A stretch of 64,000 nucleotides of DNA. Origin: Marine Group I thaumarchaeote. GTDB taxonomy: Archaea > Thermoproteota > Nitrososphaeria > Nitrososphaerales > Nitrosopumilaceae. Below, piece by piece: positions 9,005-17,627 of this stretch. The stretch covers positions 88,541 to 152,540 of the forward strand of contig JACASW010000001.1 of assembly GCA_013390785.1 (NCBI GenBank), in the 5' to 3' direction. The notes below the pieces were generated by a model. It ran no database searches, was not told the origin of the DNA, and was given only the letters and a program-made list of their open reading frames with translations. Within the stretch, counting starts at the first letter, position 1. Every line of letters begins with the position of its first letter. A program made the translations under genes and the position numbers.

Positions 9005-9556
9005 TTGGCTAAGCTAATAGTCTGTCTCACTGGCATGCCGGGTTCTGGTAAATCAACCATTGTATCTGCATTGAAATCTAGAGGTCTTGAGGCTTTGAAT
9101 TTAGGTGATGGTGTCCGTGCTGAGGCAAAAAGACGCAATATAGAACCAACTGGAGACAACTTAGGTAGGTTGATGTTAGAACTACGTGAGAAAAATGGAC
9201 CCGGTGCTATTGCCTCCCTACTTACCGAACCAATAGAAAACTCGCAATCTAAAGTAATCGTTGTTGATGGTGTAAGATCTACTGCAGAGATTGAAGTTTT
9301 AAAAAATGTTGGATCCGTCAAACTATTATCAATAGAGGCAACATCTGATACCCGCTACAAATTTTTGAGCTCCCGTGGACGTTCAGACGATCCTACAACA
9401 AGGGAAAAATTTGAAGAGCGTGATAACAGAGAGCTTGGGGTCGGAATTGGTGAATCCATAGCAATAGCAGACGAAACCATTGTTAATAGTGACATTACAC
9501 TAGACGAACTTACTGAACTAGCATACAATGTAATTGAAAAATGGATTGAGATTTGA
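9005..9556 (+). CDS. UPF0200-family P-loop kinase (dephospho-CoA-kinase-like)
   Basis: A 183-aa nucleotide kinase-like protein with Walker A GMPGSGKST at about residues 10-18. It has the UPF0200 blocks NLGDGVRAEAKRR and VVDGVRSTAEIEVL, and the LID-like RGRSDDPTTREKFEERDN. The substrate is not established for the family. The start is a TTG (MAKLIVCLTGMPG) because no in-frame ATG precedes the P-loop. The stop overlaps the start of the UPF0201 gene by 4 nt, a pairing I recognise from other archaea. Confidence 0.88.
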   Translation: MAKLIVCLTGMPGSGKSTIVSALKSRGLEALNLGDGVRAEAKRRNIEPTGDNLGRLMLELREKNGPGAIASLLTEPIENSQSKVIVVDGVRSTAEIEVLKNVGSVKLLSIEATSDTRYKFLSSRGRSDDPTTREKFEERDNRELGVGIGESIAIADETIVNSDITLDELTELAYNVIEKWIEI

Positions 9557-9954
9557 GATCCTTAGATGTAGATTGCAAAGTATCCGCTTACTGTACCATA
9601 AACGCATCAGAAGATATTAACAAAGTTCGAGCATCTCTATCAAACGTTCTAACTGATGTGGACGAAAAGTTAACTGGTGATTCTTTAGTTGCAAATTCAA
9701 ACAACTATGAATCCTTAACGAAAATCTATGAGACTATGAGATCAAGAAAGACCAAAAGCGCATATCGCAGGCATCTAATGCGTAACATGACAGAAGACTC
9801 GACTTGGTTTTATCTCAACAGGCAAGCTGCATTTGCAAATGTTCCAGTTCTCTGTGACGAAGCAGACGAATCTCCTTTGGGTCCAATAAAGGTAGTATTA
9901 CACTCTAAAAATATTGAAGATGTAATAGATTGGCTTGTATCTGATATTGAATAA
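9553..9954 (+). CDS. UPF0201 family protein (putative RNA-binding domain)
   Basis: A 133-aa conserved archaeal protein matching UPF0201 in layout: VDCKVSAYCTINASEDINKV at the start, RRHLMRNMTEDSTWFYLNRQAA in the middle, and ESPLGPIKVVL near the end. The fold resembles ribosomal protein L5-type alpha/beta domains and is thought to bind RNA; function unknown. The start is a TTG overlapping the stop of the kinase-like gene (TTGA arrangement), so the two are translationally coupled. Confidence 0.85.
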   Translation: MRSLDVDCKVSAYCTINASEDINKVRASLSNVLTDVDEKLTGDSLVANSNNYESLTKIYETMRSRKTKSAYRRHLMRNMTEDSTWFYLNRQAAFANVPVLCDEADESPLGPIKVVLHSKNIEDVIDWLVSDIE

Positions 9955-9960
9955 TTACAA

Positions 9961-10860
9961 TCAAGCAATATTGATTTTTAATTGATCCTTAGCAGCTATT
10001 ACAGAATTATGAATAGTTTTTGCCTCATCCAACAAAACGTTCTCATCTTTATACCTAGCAGAAAAATGTGTCAAAATCAAATTTGAGACACTTGCGTTTT
10101 TTGCAAAAGTAGCAGCCTCTTTTGCGGTAGAGTGACAAGACTCGACTGCTTTTTCTTTCAGCTCATCTGAAAAAGTAGAATCAAAAACTAGATAGTCACA
10201 ATTTTTAAAAAACTCTTCTAGTTTTTTTGTGGGTCTGGTATCACCAGATATACCGATTTTTTTTCCAGGTACGTTTGGTCCCATTACTTCAGACGGCTTA
10301 ATCGACTTATTTTCAATTACAACTTCTTCTCCCTGCTGTAACTTATGCCATAATTCTCCTTTTGGAACACCAAGTGAATTAGCTTTTTCAGGATAAAATG
10401 TTCCGGGCTTTTCTTTTTCCTCAAAAAGAAAAGAAAATGTTGGTACAGAATGTTCTGCTTCACAGGCATGAACTTGATATTTTTCTTCACTCACAACTGT
10501 CCCTTCATTTACTGGTGTTATTAGAACAGGAAACGACAAACCAAAATTCATAATTTTTGTATTTGCAGCAATAAGTTCTTCAATACCCTCTGGACCATAA
10601 ATCTCGACGGGTTCTGTTCTATTTTGCAAAGTCATTGTTTGCAAGAATCCTAAAATTCCAATACAATGATCCCCATGTAAATGCGTAACAAAAATTTTCA
10701 TTTTTTTATTCCATCCTAGGTTTGATTTTAGGTAAGAAATTTGTGCGCCCTCCCCCGCATCAAACATTAAGATTTCTCCATCTCTTACCAAACAAATGCA
10801 TGTAGTCGAGCGTTCAAGCGTGGGCATTGCACCACTAGTTCCTAAAAAAATAAGTTCCAT
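9961..10860 (-). CDS. rnz: Ribonuclease Z
   Basis: Endonuclease that removes the 3' trailer from tRNA precursors. The 299-aa protein has the metallo-beta-lactamase core: GTSGAMPTLERSTTC at the start, THLHGDHCIG as the zinc motif near residue 60, then GDTRP and LTHFSARY. It matches the short (RNase Z-S) form. Both tRNA genes in the window lack CCA, consistent with trailer removal at the discriminator. The gene lies 4 nt downstream of prs on the same strand. Confidence 0.95.
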   Translation of the reverse strand: MELIFLGTSGAMPTLERSTTCICLVRDGEILMFDAGEGAQISYLKSNLGWNKKMKIFVTHLHGDHCIGILGFLQTMTLQNRTEPVEIYGPEGIEELIAANTKIMNFGLSFPVLITPVNEGTVVSEEKYQVHACEAEHSVPTFSFLFEEKEKPGTFYPEKANSLGVPKGELWHKLQQGEEVVIENKSIKPSEVMGPNVPGKKIGISGDTRPTKKLEEFFKNCDYLVFDSTFSDELKEKAVESCHSTAKEAATFAKNASVSNLILTHFSARYKDENVLLDEAKTIHNSVIAAKDQLKINIA

Positions 10861-10864
10861 GATT

Positions 10865-11743
10865 TTACCGAATAGATTCCGTTATCACACCAGACACGTC
10901 AACTTTTGAAGTGTTTCTAGGTATAGTGTTTGTACTTATGATACGTGATACTCCAGCCTTTTTGATCTTCTTTTCTGCACCTTCTACAAACAATCCGTGT
11001 GTACATGCCACAAAAACTCGTTTACATTTCTGTCTCTTTAGGAACTGAGCAGCCTTAATGATACTGCCACCCGTACTTATGATGTCATCAACTAGAATCA
11101 AATCCTTTCCACGAACATCAACTTTTGAAGACTGGATTAGCACCTTTCCAGTATTTCTATTCCTAGATTTTTTTAATGCAATAAAACCAACATTCAGCAG
11201 ACCGGCAAATTTTTTTGCCCTTAAAGATCCGCCCATATCTGGCGAGACAACCAACGCATTTTTCAATTTCATCTTTTTGAAATATTTAGCAAGCTCTGGT
11301 ATGGCAGAAACATTTTCCTTGGGAATTTTAAAATGATTTAATGCAGTTTTACTGTGTATATCAACGACAACAATTTTTTTTGCACCAGCTGCCTGAATCA
11401 TCTTTGCAATTATTGACATGGTAACTACTTCTCCGCTTAGAAATTGTCTATCTTGTCTCGCATAACCCATGTATGGTATTATTGCATAAATCTTTGAGGA
11501 TACCTTTCTAACCTGAGAAATAATCGATAATGCTTGCAACAAATTCGTGTCAACAGGCGGGTATGTTGACTGCACTACCAGTACGATACTATTTTTTGGT
11601 ATGTGTCCAAATGTGATCTTACTTTCACCATCTGGGAAAACCCTCGTCTTTGCTTCTACATATGGAGCTTTTAGTCTCCTTGCAATTCGTTTTCCTAGAT
11701 CTCTAGATGCATTTCCTCCAACAACAGCGAATTTAACCAACAT
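10865..11743 (-). CDS. prs: Ribose-phosphate pyrophosphokinase
   Basis: Makes PRPP from ribose 5-phosphate and ATP for nucleotide, histidine and tryptophan synthesis. At 292 aa it is short, as in archaeal class III enzymes. Visible motifs are RVFPDGESKI, YMGYARQDRQF, VVVDIHSK and the PRPP-binding loop LVDDIISTGGS near residue 215. It is probably cotranscribed with rnz (4-nt gap). Confidence 0.95.
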   Translation of the reverse strand: MLVKFAVVGGNASRDLGKRIARRLKAPYVEAKTRVFPDGESKITFGHIPKNSIVLVVQSTYPPVDTNLLQALSIISQVRKVSSKIYAIIPYMGYARQDRQFLSGEVVTMSIIAKMIQAAGAKKIVVVDIHSKTALNHFKIPKENVSAIPELAKYFKKMKLKNALVVSPDMGGSLRAKKFAGLLNVGFIALKKSRNRNTGKVLIQSSKVDVRGKDLILVDDIISTGGSIIKAAQFLKRQKCKRVFVACTHGLFVEGAEKKIKKAGVSRIISTNTIPRNTSKVDVSGVITESIR

Positions 11744-11783
11744 TTCAACGGAATGAAACAGATTCTTAAGTCTTCAGAAAATA

Positions 11784-13514
11784 CTAATCGCCTTCTCCAC
11801 GAGCCAGGTCACCAATTCCAAATTCATCAATGACTTGTTTACGCTTGCTCTCATACTCTGCAATTTCTTGCGCTTCCCTCTTTTCATCTCCCTGGTAAAC
11901 TGTTCTAATTGGCCATGGAATTCTAATATCATATTTTTTAAATTCTTCATACATTATGAGACGCATCGCACTTTTCACTTTGAATTGTGTTCCGTATGAA
12001 TTAACATAAATCCAAACGGAAAAATCAAGAGAAGAATCGTTGAACTTGTTAAATCGTACGGTAGGCTGATCTATGTCTACATGAATATCTTTATCACATC
12101 CACAGCTTGGCTTGTTTTGGTCAAGATACGGGCAGCGCTTTTGCACAGCAACGTGATTACCCTTTGAATCTTTTATCTCAACAAGCGCACGTTGTCCAAC
12201 CTTCACTAAAATTGATGCAACTTGTTTTGGATCGTTAAGATAAGATACGCCGACGTCAACTATGGCAGGCACTAAATTAATTTCCTTTGTGAAATTAACA
12301 ATCTCTGCAGTAACTAATTGCCGCGTGGGAATAATTGCAAGTGACTCATTAAGTGCATGTCTGATGTACGTAACTCTAGGAGTTATTCTATGCACATATC
12401 CGTTATATCCACTTTCTAACTGAACACGATCTCCTTCAGCAAACACCTTGTCTTTTCTAATCAAAATATATGCAAAATAATTTTCTAATGTTTCTTTTAG
12501 TGCTAGTCCAACTCCTAATGCCATGCCACCAGTTGCAGTAGCTAAAACAAAAAGATCAACTCCCCACCATCCAATCACACCAATAACAGTTGCAACAAAA
12601 ATTCCAATAGGAAGAACTTGCTTAGCTGACTTTGGAACACGTTCTTCTTGTAACTCTGCATGACCAGCAGGTTTTGAGGCAGGAATTATTGGATCGTATC
12701 CTCGCTGCCTTTTTTCTTCTCTCCACAAATCAATTGGATAGATTTCTTGAGGCTTTGTTCCAGGCACAAGTTTTCTACCTGCTTGGTTATTTCCACTTAC
12801 ACAATCGTCAAAGTACTGTTCATATTTTTTTCTTACAGACTTCTTCCATTCTTCAAAAGGATCACTTACTAGCTTTTCATAACTTCCTATTGAAACACCC
12901 TTACTAGTTCGATAATTTTCTAAAAAGTTCACTCCTTCTTTTGTTTGCAGATTTTTTTCAAACTCTTCCTTTGTAAGATCCTCGGGGAGAATTTTAGGCG
13001 GAACCCATTTGAATATTTTATGAAACAAATCACCATCATCATCTTTAAAACCTTTTAACTCCTTCCACTTTTCAAAGTCCTCTCTTTCGAGAATTGTTTT
13101 TTCTCGCTTATTCAGTGCAACAGGTATTAGCTGGGAAACCGTGTATCCGATAACAAGTATGTTAATTGTATTTAGAATCTTTGCAAATGTTTGACTTGGT
13201 GAAAGATCATCAGTTAATGTAATAACTTGTTCATCAAACAACTCAAAAGCTTGTATGTATGCATTTACTGAAGAAACTAGTCCAATTGCAAAAAAGGCCA
13301 GCATTGCGGTACGAGCAAATCTGGATATATGTGGACGCGTATAACTAAATTTTTGAGTTTGTATCCAACTAGAAAACTTGCGGTATACGGTTACTATGAT
13401 GATCAAACCAACCACTAGGACGGCTAACGCCATCTGGAGTGAAACTGAAGACGCTAACAGCTGTGAGACTGTCTCAAACTGTCCTGCCGAAAATTCACTA
13501 AGCTCTTCTACCAT
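11784..13514 (-). CDS. MscS-family mechanosensitive channel with large cytosolic insertion
   Basis: A 576-aa predicted small-conductance mechanosensitive channel. Hydrophobic helices lie at about 26-45, 68-88, 112-134 and 300-340, the last including the Gly/Ala-rich pore helix (GGMALGVGLALKETLENYFAYI), followed by the beta domain (GDRVQLESGYNGYVHRITPR). Between the N-terminal helices and the pore there is a charged ~165-residue loop (135-300), far longer than in MscS. The C-terminal domain carries a cysteine-rich insert with C461, C471 and C473. A GGGGAG ribosome binding site lies just before the ATG, and a TATA-like CTTAAATAAC is ~60 nt upstream. Confidence 0.88.
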   Translation of the reverse strand: MVEELSEFSAGQFETVSQLLASSVSLQMALAVLVVGLIIIVTVYRKFSSWIQTQKFSYTRPHISRFARTAMLAFFAIGLVSSVNAYIQAFELFDEQVITLTDDLSPSQTFAKILNTINILVIGYTVSQLIPVALNKREKTILEREDFEKWKELKGFKDDDGDLFHKIFKWVPPKILPEDLTKEEFEKNLQTKEGVNFLENYRTSKGVSIGSYEKLVSDPFEEWKKSVRKKYEQYFDDCVSGNNQAGRKLVPGTKPQEIYPIDLWREEKRQRGYDPIIPASKPAGHAELQEERVPKSAKQVLPIGIFVATVIGVIGWWGVDLFVLATATGGMALGVGLALKETLENYFAYILIRKDKVFAEGDRVQLESGYNGYVHRITPRVTYIRHALNESLAIIPTRQLVTAEIVNFTKEINLVPAIVDVGVSYLNDPKQVASILVKVGQRALVEIKDSKGNHVAVQKRCPYLDQNKPSCGCDKDIHVDIDQPTVRFNKFNDSSLDFSVWIYVNSYGTQFKVKSAMRLIMYEEFKKYDIRIPWPIRTVYQGDEKREAQEIAEYESKRKQVIDEFGIGDLARGEGD

Positions 13515-13574
13515 CTCCCCTGTTCACTAATGAAAAATAAGGCTGAATGTCGGAATTATACCAATCAGTCAGTA

Positions 13575-13584
13575 GTTATTTAAG
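13575..13584 (-). promoter_or_regulatory. TATA box of the MscS-like channel gene
   Basis: On the minus strand the sequence reads CTTAAATAAC. Transcription about 25 nt downstream would give a leader of roughly 40 nt that contains the GGGGAG ribosome binding site before the ATG at 13514. This is one of the few genes here with both a leader and a good Shine-Dalgarno motif. Confidence 0.4.
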
Positions 13585-13600
13585 CACCAATCAAAATTTT

Positions 13601-13610
13601 TTATAAATTC
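13601..13610 (+). promoter_or_regulatory. TATA box upstream of the KamA-like gene
   Basis: TTATAAATTC lies about 80 nt before the KamA start at 13691. A start site 25-30 nt downstream falls near 13632, directly at a 10-codon ATG mini-ORF (13634-13666). The leader would then be about 58 nt long. A closer, weaker AT-rich site cannot be excluded. Confidence 0.4.
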
Positions 13611-13690
13611 ACACGCCTAGGAAATAAAAATCCATGCCTATTTTGCCATTTTTTGCCAAGCTTTAACAATGCTATGTGATAAAATAAGTA

Positions 13691-15040
13691 ATGACAGAAC
13701 AGCAAGCACTTTGGTCAGTAGACGAAACCACCTCAATCAAGTCCTACACACTGGGAAATTTTCGTACAATTCCACAAATTCAACAAATATCAGAGGAAAC
13801 ACAGTTTGAGATGGAAGTTGTTGGTAATGTACTTCCTTTTAAGACGAACAATTATGTCGTTGAACAACTTATTGACTGGGATAACGTTCCAAACGATCCT
13901 ATGTACGTCCTAACATTTCCTCAGAAAGGCATGTTGATTCCTGAGCATTATGATAAGATGGCAAGCACTTTGAGAAGTGGAGCAGATAAAAAAGAAATTG
14001 CACGTGTTGCAAACGACATTCGCTTGCAATTAAATCCTCATCCAGCCGGTCAGATGGAACTCAATGTTCCACAGCTAAAGGATGGAACAAAACTTTACGG
14101 AATGCAGCACAAGTATGATGAAACTTGTCTCTTTTTCCCAAGCCAAAGCCAAACATGTCATGCTTACTGTACCTTCTGTTTTCGATGGCCGCAGTTTGTT
14201 GGTATGGATGAGATGAAATTTGCAATGAGAGAGGGCGAACAATTAGTACAGTATCTAAAGGAGCATCCAGAAATATCGGACGTTTTGTTTACTGGTGGAG
14301 ATCCTATGATTATGAAGGCTAGCATGTTTTCTGTTTATACTGATGCCCTGCTTGACGCCAAATTACCTAACCTTAAGACAATTAGAATTGGGACTAAGGC
14401 TGTCTCTTACTGGCCTTACAAGTTTTTAACCGATTCAGATGCTGATGAAACTCTGAAAAATTTTGAAAAAATTGTAAAAAGCGGAACACACCTGGCTATA
14501 ATGGCCCACTTTAATCATCTTGCTGAGCTTTCAACAGATCCAATAAAGGAAGCAATCAAACGCATAAGAAATACTGGCGCTCAAATCAGAACTCAATCAC
14601 CACTTTTGGCTCACATAAATGATGATGCAAATATGTGGGCAGAGATGTGGCAAAAGCAGGTTTCTTTGGGTTGTATACCATACTACATGTTCGTTGTTAG
14701 AGATACGGGCGCTCAACAGTATTTCGGTGTGCCTTTAGTGAAGGCAGAAAAGATCTTTCGTACTGCATTTAGAAAAGTTAGTGGTCTGGCAAGAACCGTT
14801 AGAGGGCCAAGCATGTCAGCTACTCCAGGTAAGGTACATGTTCTTGGCGTGTCGGAAATTAATGGGCAGAAAGTGATGGCGTTGCAGCTGTTACAAGGAA
14901 GAGAATCAGAATGGGTCGGTGTACCATTCTTTGCAAAATATGATGAAAATGCAATATGGCTTGATGATTTAAAACCTGCCTTTGGCGAAAGGTTCTTCTT
15001 TGAAGACGAGCTTGAAACAAAATACACAAAAACTGCTTAG
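13691..15040 (+). CDS. kamA: Lysine 2,3-aminomutase family radical SAM enzyme
   Basis: A 449-aa radical SAM protein with the cluster motif C156-x3-C160-x2-C163 (TCHAYCTFCF), the SAM-binding GGDP (LFTGGDPMI) and a KamA-like barrel. KamA converts L-lysine to beta-lysine with PLP, SAM and a [4Fe-4S] cluster; in archaea this can feed N-epsilon-acetyl-beta-lysine, an osmolyte. No acetyltransferase (AblB) gene is adjacent, so substrate and product remain uncertain, and the expected C-terminal PLP-lysine region is not easy to align by eye. The gene is monocistronic, and its 3' end overlaps the convergent secreted-protein gene by 4 nt. Confidence 0.85.
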   Translation: MTEQQALWSVDETTSIKSYTLGNFRTIPQIQQISEETQFEMEVVGNVLPFKTNNYVVEQLIDWDNVPNDPMYVLTFPQKGMLIPEHYDKMASTLRSGADKKEIARVANDIRLQLNPHPAGQMELNVPQLKDGTKLYGMQHKYDETCLFFPSQSQTCHAYCTFCFRWPQFVGMDEMKFAMREGEQLVQYLKEHPEISDVLFTGGDPMIMKASMFSVYTDALLDAKLPNLKTIRIGTKAVSYWPYKFLTDSDADETLKNFEKIVKSGTHLAIMAHFNHLAELSTDPIKEAIKRIRNTGAQIRTQSPLLAHINDDANMWAEMWQKQVSLGCIPYYMFVVRDTGAQQYFGVPLVKAEKIFRTAFRKVSGLARTVRGPSMSATPGKVHVLGVSEINGQKVMALQLLQGRESEWVGVPFFAKYDENAIWLDDLKPAFGERFFFEDELETKYTKTA

Positions 15041-16608
15041 ATAACTATAATTCCATTTTGTACTAGATACTGAATTCCTTGAACAAACGCAGAATCATCA
15101 ATTTGATCTGTTGCCCACCAACCTGCATTATTCTTAATCCAGGCGGGAACTACCTGTGATCCTATTGATTCTGATGTTTCAGTGGGAGGAACAATCATTA
15201 TTCCCTCTTTGATCAGGTACTGAATTCCTTGAACAAACGCAGAATCATCAATTTGATCTGTTGCCCACCAACCTGCATTATTCTTAATCCAATCTGGAAT
15301 TGCTATTTGATCAACACCAATTCTGTCCACAACCACTGAGAAAACTGCGTCAGCAAGCTTGCTTCCATTCAAGTTATCAAACTGCAATGTAATTACACCT
15401 GTAACATCATCTGGAACATCAAACTCTATCATGTTATGTCCAGAGGCATTACTAACACCGCTTGTTTGGAAAACCATATCATCATTATTCATTATGGAAA
15501 GATCATAGTTGACAGAAACTTGTCTATCTATCAAGAATGCATCAAAAACCTCAAAGAAAAATACTGCAGTTGAACCAGATTGTATATTTTGAGGCTCCCA
15601 ACTCAATCTTAGTTTGAACTGTGCATTTTCTGTCATTGTTGTTAGTGGTAAATTATCTCCTGATGGCATTATAGAAAAATCCATTTTGTTAGGAAATCCA
15701 TCTATCGCCTTTGATATTTTTAAAAGATTATTCTGATTCAAAACTAGATGAACAAGTCTATTTTCTGGCGAAAAATCATCAATTGTTAACACATTTTCTG
15801 ATACTTGGAATCCATTCACAGTTGCTGAAAAGCTTTCCACCATTAAATCACCAAAGGTTTTTGGAATTATAATCTCCTGATGCATAGTGGAAGTTACTAG
15901 AATATTTTCTTCAGACCAATCAAATGGCATTGAATAACCAATCGCCTTCTTGCTAGGCTCGTATGCAAAATCATCATTAAGCAAATCATAATATGTTATA
16001 ATACCAAATTCCTGCTGCCCAAAATTTATGTCATTAATGCTGTGAGATGTTTTGTCCAAAAACGAAATCCCTACATCATAATCAAGTGGAGAAGAAAGCA
16101 CATTTGAGTAATCATCCCCCGTTGTTATAATTACTTTAAAATTATACAGTCCTCCTGAACTGAAAGCATTTCCTTTCACATTAACAACTTTGCCAAGGGT
16201 TTCATCAAATAATGAACCAATAAGATCAGAACCTGCTTCCTCAACTGTGATCTGGTCAGACTCTGTTGTATGCAATTTTAACATAAACGTACCATCATCT
16301 CTTTGTCCTGTCGTGTCAAACAATACTTCATTTTGCTTAGTTAGCATAATGAAATACGTAACATTATCGACATTAACGCCAGTATCTGTTTCAAATAACG
16401 AGAATGTTATTTCTTTTGTGTATTCATCAGGCCAAGTGTCAGACGTTATTTCAAGTGAAACTAATTTTGAGCCAAGCATTTCTGGCGGCATTATTTCATA
16501 ACCTAATCCATGACCATAAGATTCAGAAATTGAAGAAAATAATAACAAACAAACTAGCAAACCAGAGCACAAAGCATATTGATATTTCATATCAAAACAC
16601 GCAGACAT
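15037..16608 (-). CDS. Secreted/surface protein with C-terminal WIKNNAGWW repeats
   Basis: No enzymatic function recognised. A signal peptide is visible (core LCSGLLVCLLLFSSI, probable cut after SYG). About 400 residues of beta-rich extracellular sequence follow, and then two C-terminal modules of the form WIKNNAGWWATDQIDDSAF-VQGIQYL, separated by ~25 residues. I know this module from many thaumarchaeal secreted proteins, where it is of unknown function. The open frame extends to 16629, but a TATA-like TTTATTTATAG at 16629-16640 implies transcription starts nearer 16605, so I place the start at the ATG at 16608 (16590 is also possible). The repeats are identical at DNA level over 74 bp. Confidence 0.8.
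   Translation of the reverse strand: MSACFDMKYQYALCSGLLVCLLLFSSISESYGHGLGYEIMPPEMLGSKLVSLEITSDTWPDEYTKEITFSLFETDTGVNVDNVTYFIMLTKQNEVLFDTTGQRDDGTFMLKLHTTESDQITVEEAGSDLIGSLFDETLGKVVNVKGNAFSSGGLYNFKVIITTGDDYSNVLSSPLDYDVGISFLDKTSHSINDINFGQQEFGIITYYDLLNDDFAYEPSKKAIGYSMPFDWSEENILVTSTMHQEIIIPKTFGDLMVESFSATVNGFQVSENVLTIDDFSPENRLVHLVLNQNNLLKISKAIDGFPNKMDFSIMPSGDNLPLTTMTENAQFKLRLSWEPQNIQSGSTAVFFFEVFDAFLIDRQVSVNYDLSIMNNDDMVFQTSGVSNASGHNMIEFDVPDDVTGVITLQFDNLNGSKLADAVFSVVVDRIGVDQIAIPDWIKNNAGWWATDQIDDSAFVQGIQYLIKEGIMIVPPTETSESIGSQVVPAWIKNNAGWWATDQIDDSAFVQGIQYLVQNGIIVI
15068..15141. repeat. 74-bp direct repeat, copy 1
   Basis: Perfect 74-bp direct repeat of 15218-15291 (150-bp period), beginning TACTGAATTCCTTGAACAAA on the plus strand. 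It encodes the second WIKNNAGWW module of the secreted protein. Complete identity, including silent positions, points to recent duplication or gene conversion. Confidence 0.95.
15218..15291. repeat. 74-bp direct repeat, copy 2
   Basis: Second perfect copy of the 74-bp repeat at 15068-15141. It encodes the first (upstream) WIKNNAGWW module. The sequences flanking the two copies differ, so the conserved unit is sharply bounded. Confidence 0.95.
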
Positions 16609-16628
16609 TACATTCAGCCGATATTTCA

Positions 16629-16640
16629 CTATAAATAAAG
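16629..16640 (-). promoter_or_regulatory. TATA box of the secreted repeat protein gene
   Basis: The minus strand reads TTTATTTATAG here. It is divergent from, and only about 20 bp away from, the TATA box of the TFB gene, so the two genes share a compact divergent promoter. It supports a start codon at 16608 or 16590 and not at the longest-ORF start 16629, which would lie inside the box. Confidence 0.5.
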
Positions 16641-16660
16641 ACCGAAGCTTTTAGTACATG

Positions 16661-16670
16661 GTTTATAAAG
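16661..16670 (+). promoter_or_regulatory. TATA box of the TFB gene
   Basis: GTTTATAAAG lies 34 nt before the ATG at 16704. The predicted transcript would carry a very short leader. TFB is itself the factor that recognises such sites together with TBP, so autoregulation is conceivable but not shown. Confidence 0.55.
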
Positions 16671-16703
16671 ACTGTCGAAAATAGATCCTAAATCAGTGAT
16701 AAA

Positions 16704-17615
16704 ATGGTAAAAACTGGAAAACCAAATTTAAAAGAAAAATGTCCCAGATGTGTTAAGGGCACACTAGTAACTGATCATGAATCAGGAGAAATGTTTTGCT
16801 CGAAATGCGGTTTCGTCTTAACTGAGAAGCTGCAGGAATCTGGACCAGAATGGAGATCCTTTACTCAGGACGAGCACGGCGACAGAGCTAGAGCTGGTGC
16901 TCCTACATCACTTACAATGCATGACATGGGGCTTGCAACAATCATTAATCCTACCAATAAAGATGCATCAGGTAAGCCTCTAACCTCTACAATGAAAAGC
17001 ACAATTGAAAGACTTCGAACTTGGGATAGTAGAAGCCAAGTTCACGAGCCAGTAGATCGAAACTTTAGACAGGCATTCAGCGAGCTAAACAGACTGAAAG
17101 ACAAACTCGCTATATCTGACGCAGTAATAGAAAAGGCAGCTTACATTTACAGAAAAGCACTAGACAAAGGATTGGTTAGAGGAAGATCAATCTCTGCCTT
17201 GATGGCATCAGCATTATATGCTGCTTGTAGAGACACTGAAACTCCAAGAAATCTTAAGGATGTAGAACAGGCTGCAAACATAAAGCGAAAAGACATTGCA
17301 AGATGTTACAGACTTCTTATAAAAGAACTGGATCTAAAGATGCCAGTTACTGATTCCATTCAATGTGTTGCACGAATCGCAAGCAAAATTGGAATACAAG
17401 AAAAAACAAAGAGACATGCAATTAACGTCTTAAAACTTGCACAAAAAAATGAGATATCTGCAGGAAAGGATCCTATGGGACTTGCAGCAGCTGCGTTATA
17501 CCTTTCATGTGTAAAAAACGGCGAAGATAAAACACAAAGAGATATTGCAGAAGCAGCTAATGTTACAGAAGTAACTATCAGGAATCGCTATAAAGGATTG
17601 AAAGACTCCAACTAA
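16704..17615 (+). CDS. tfb: Transcription initiation factor IIB (TFB)
   Basis: Archaeal TFIIB homologue that recruits RNA polymerase to the TBP-TATA complex. The 303-aa protein has an N-terminal zinc ribbon (C13, C16, C32, C35), a B-finger/linker region (ESGPEWRSFTQDEHGDRARAGAP) and two cyclin folds (about 108-200 and 205-298), the second ending in the DNA-recognition helix AANVTEVTIRNRYK. Thaumarchaea usually carry several TFB paralogues; only one is in this window. Confidence 0.97.
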   Translation: MVKTGKPNLKEKCPRCVKGTLVTDHESGEMFCSKCGFVLTEKLQESGPEWRSFTQDEHGDRARAGAPTSLTMHDMGLATIINPTNKDASGKPLTSTMKSTIERLRTWDSRSQVHEPVDRNFRQAFSELNRLKDKLAISDAVIEKAAYIYRKALDKGLVRGRSISALMASALYAACRDTETPRNLKDVEQAANIKRKDIARCYRLLIKELDLKMPVTDSIQCVARIASKIGIQEKTKRHAINVLKLAQKNEISAGKDPMGLAAAALYLSCVKNGEDKTQRDIAEAANVTEVTIRNRYKGLKDSN

Positions 17616-17627
17616 TTTTTTTATTTT
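17616..17627 (+). terminator. T-rich transcription terminator of the TFB gene
   Basis: A run of T with a single A interruption (TTTTTTTATTTT) follows the TFB stop codon and overlaps the end of the convergent antiporter gene. Archaeal RNA polymerase terminates at such oligo-T stretches. No hairpin is visible, so this is a T-tract terminator by pattern only. Confidence 0.4.
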
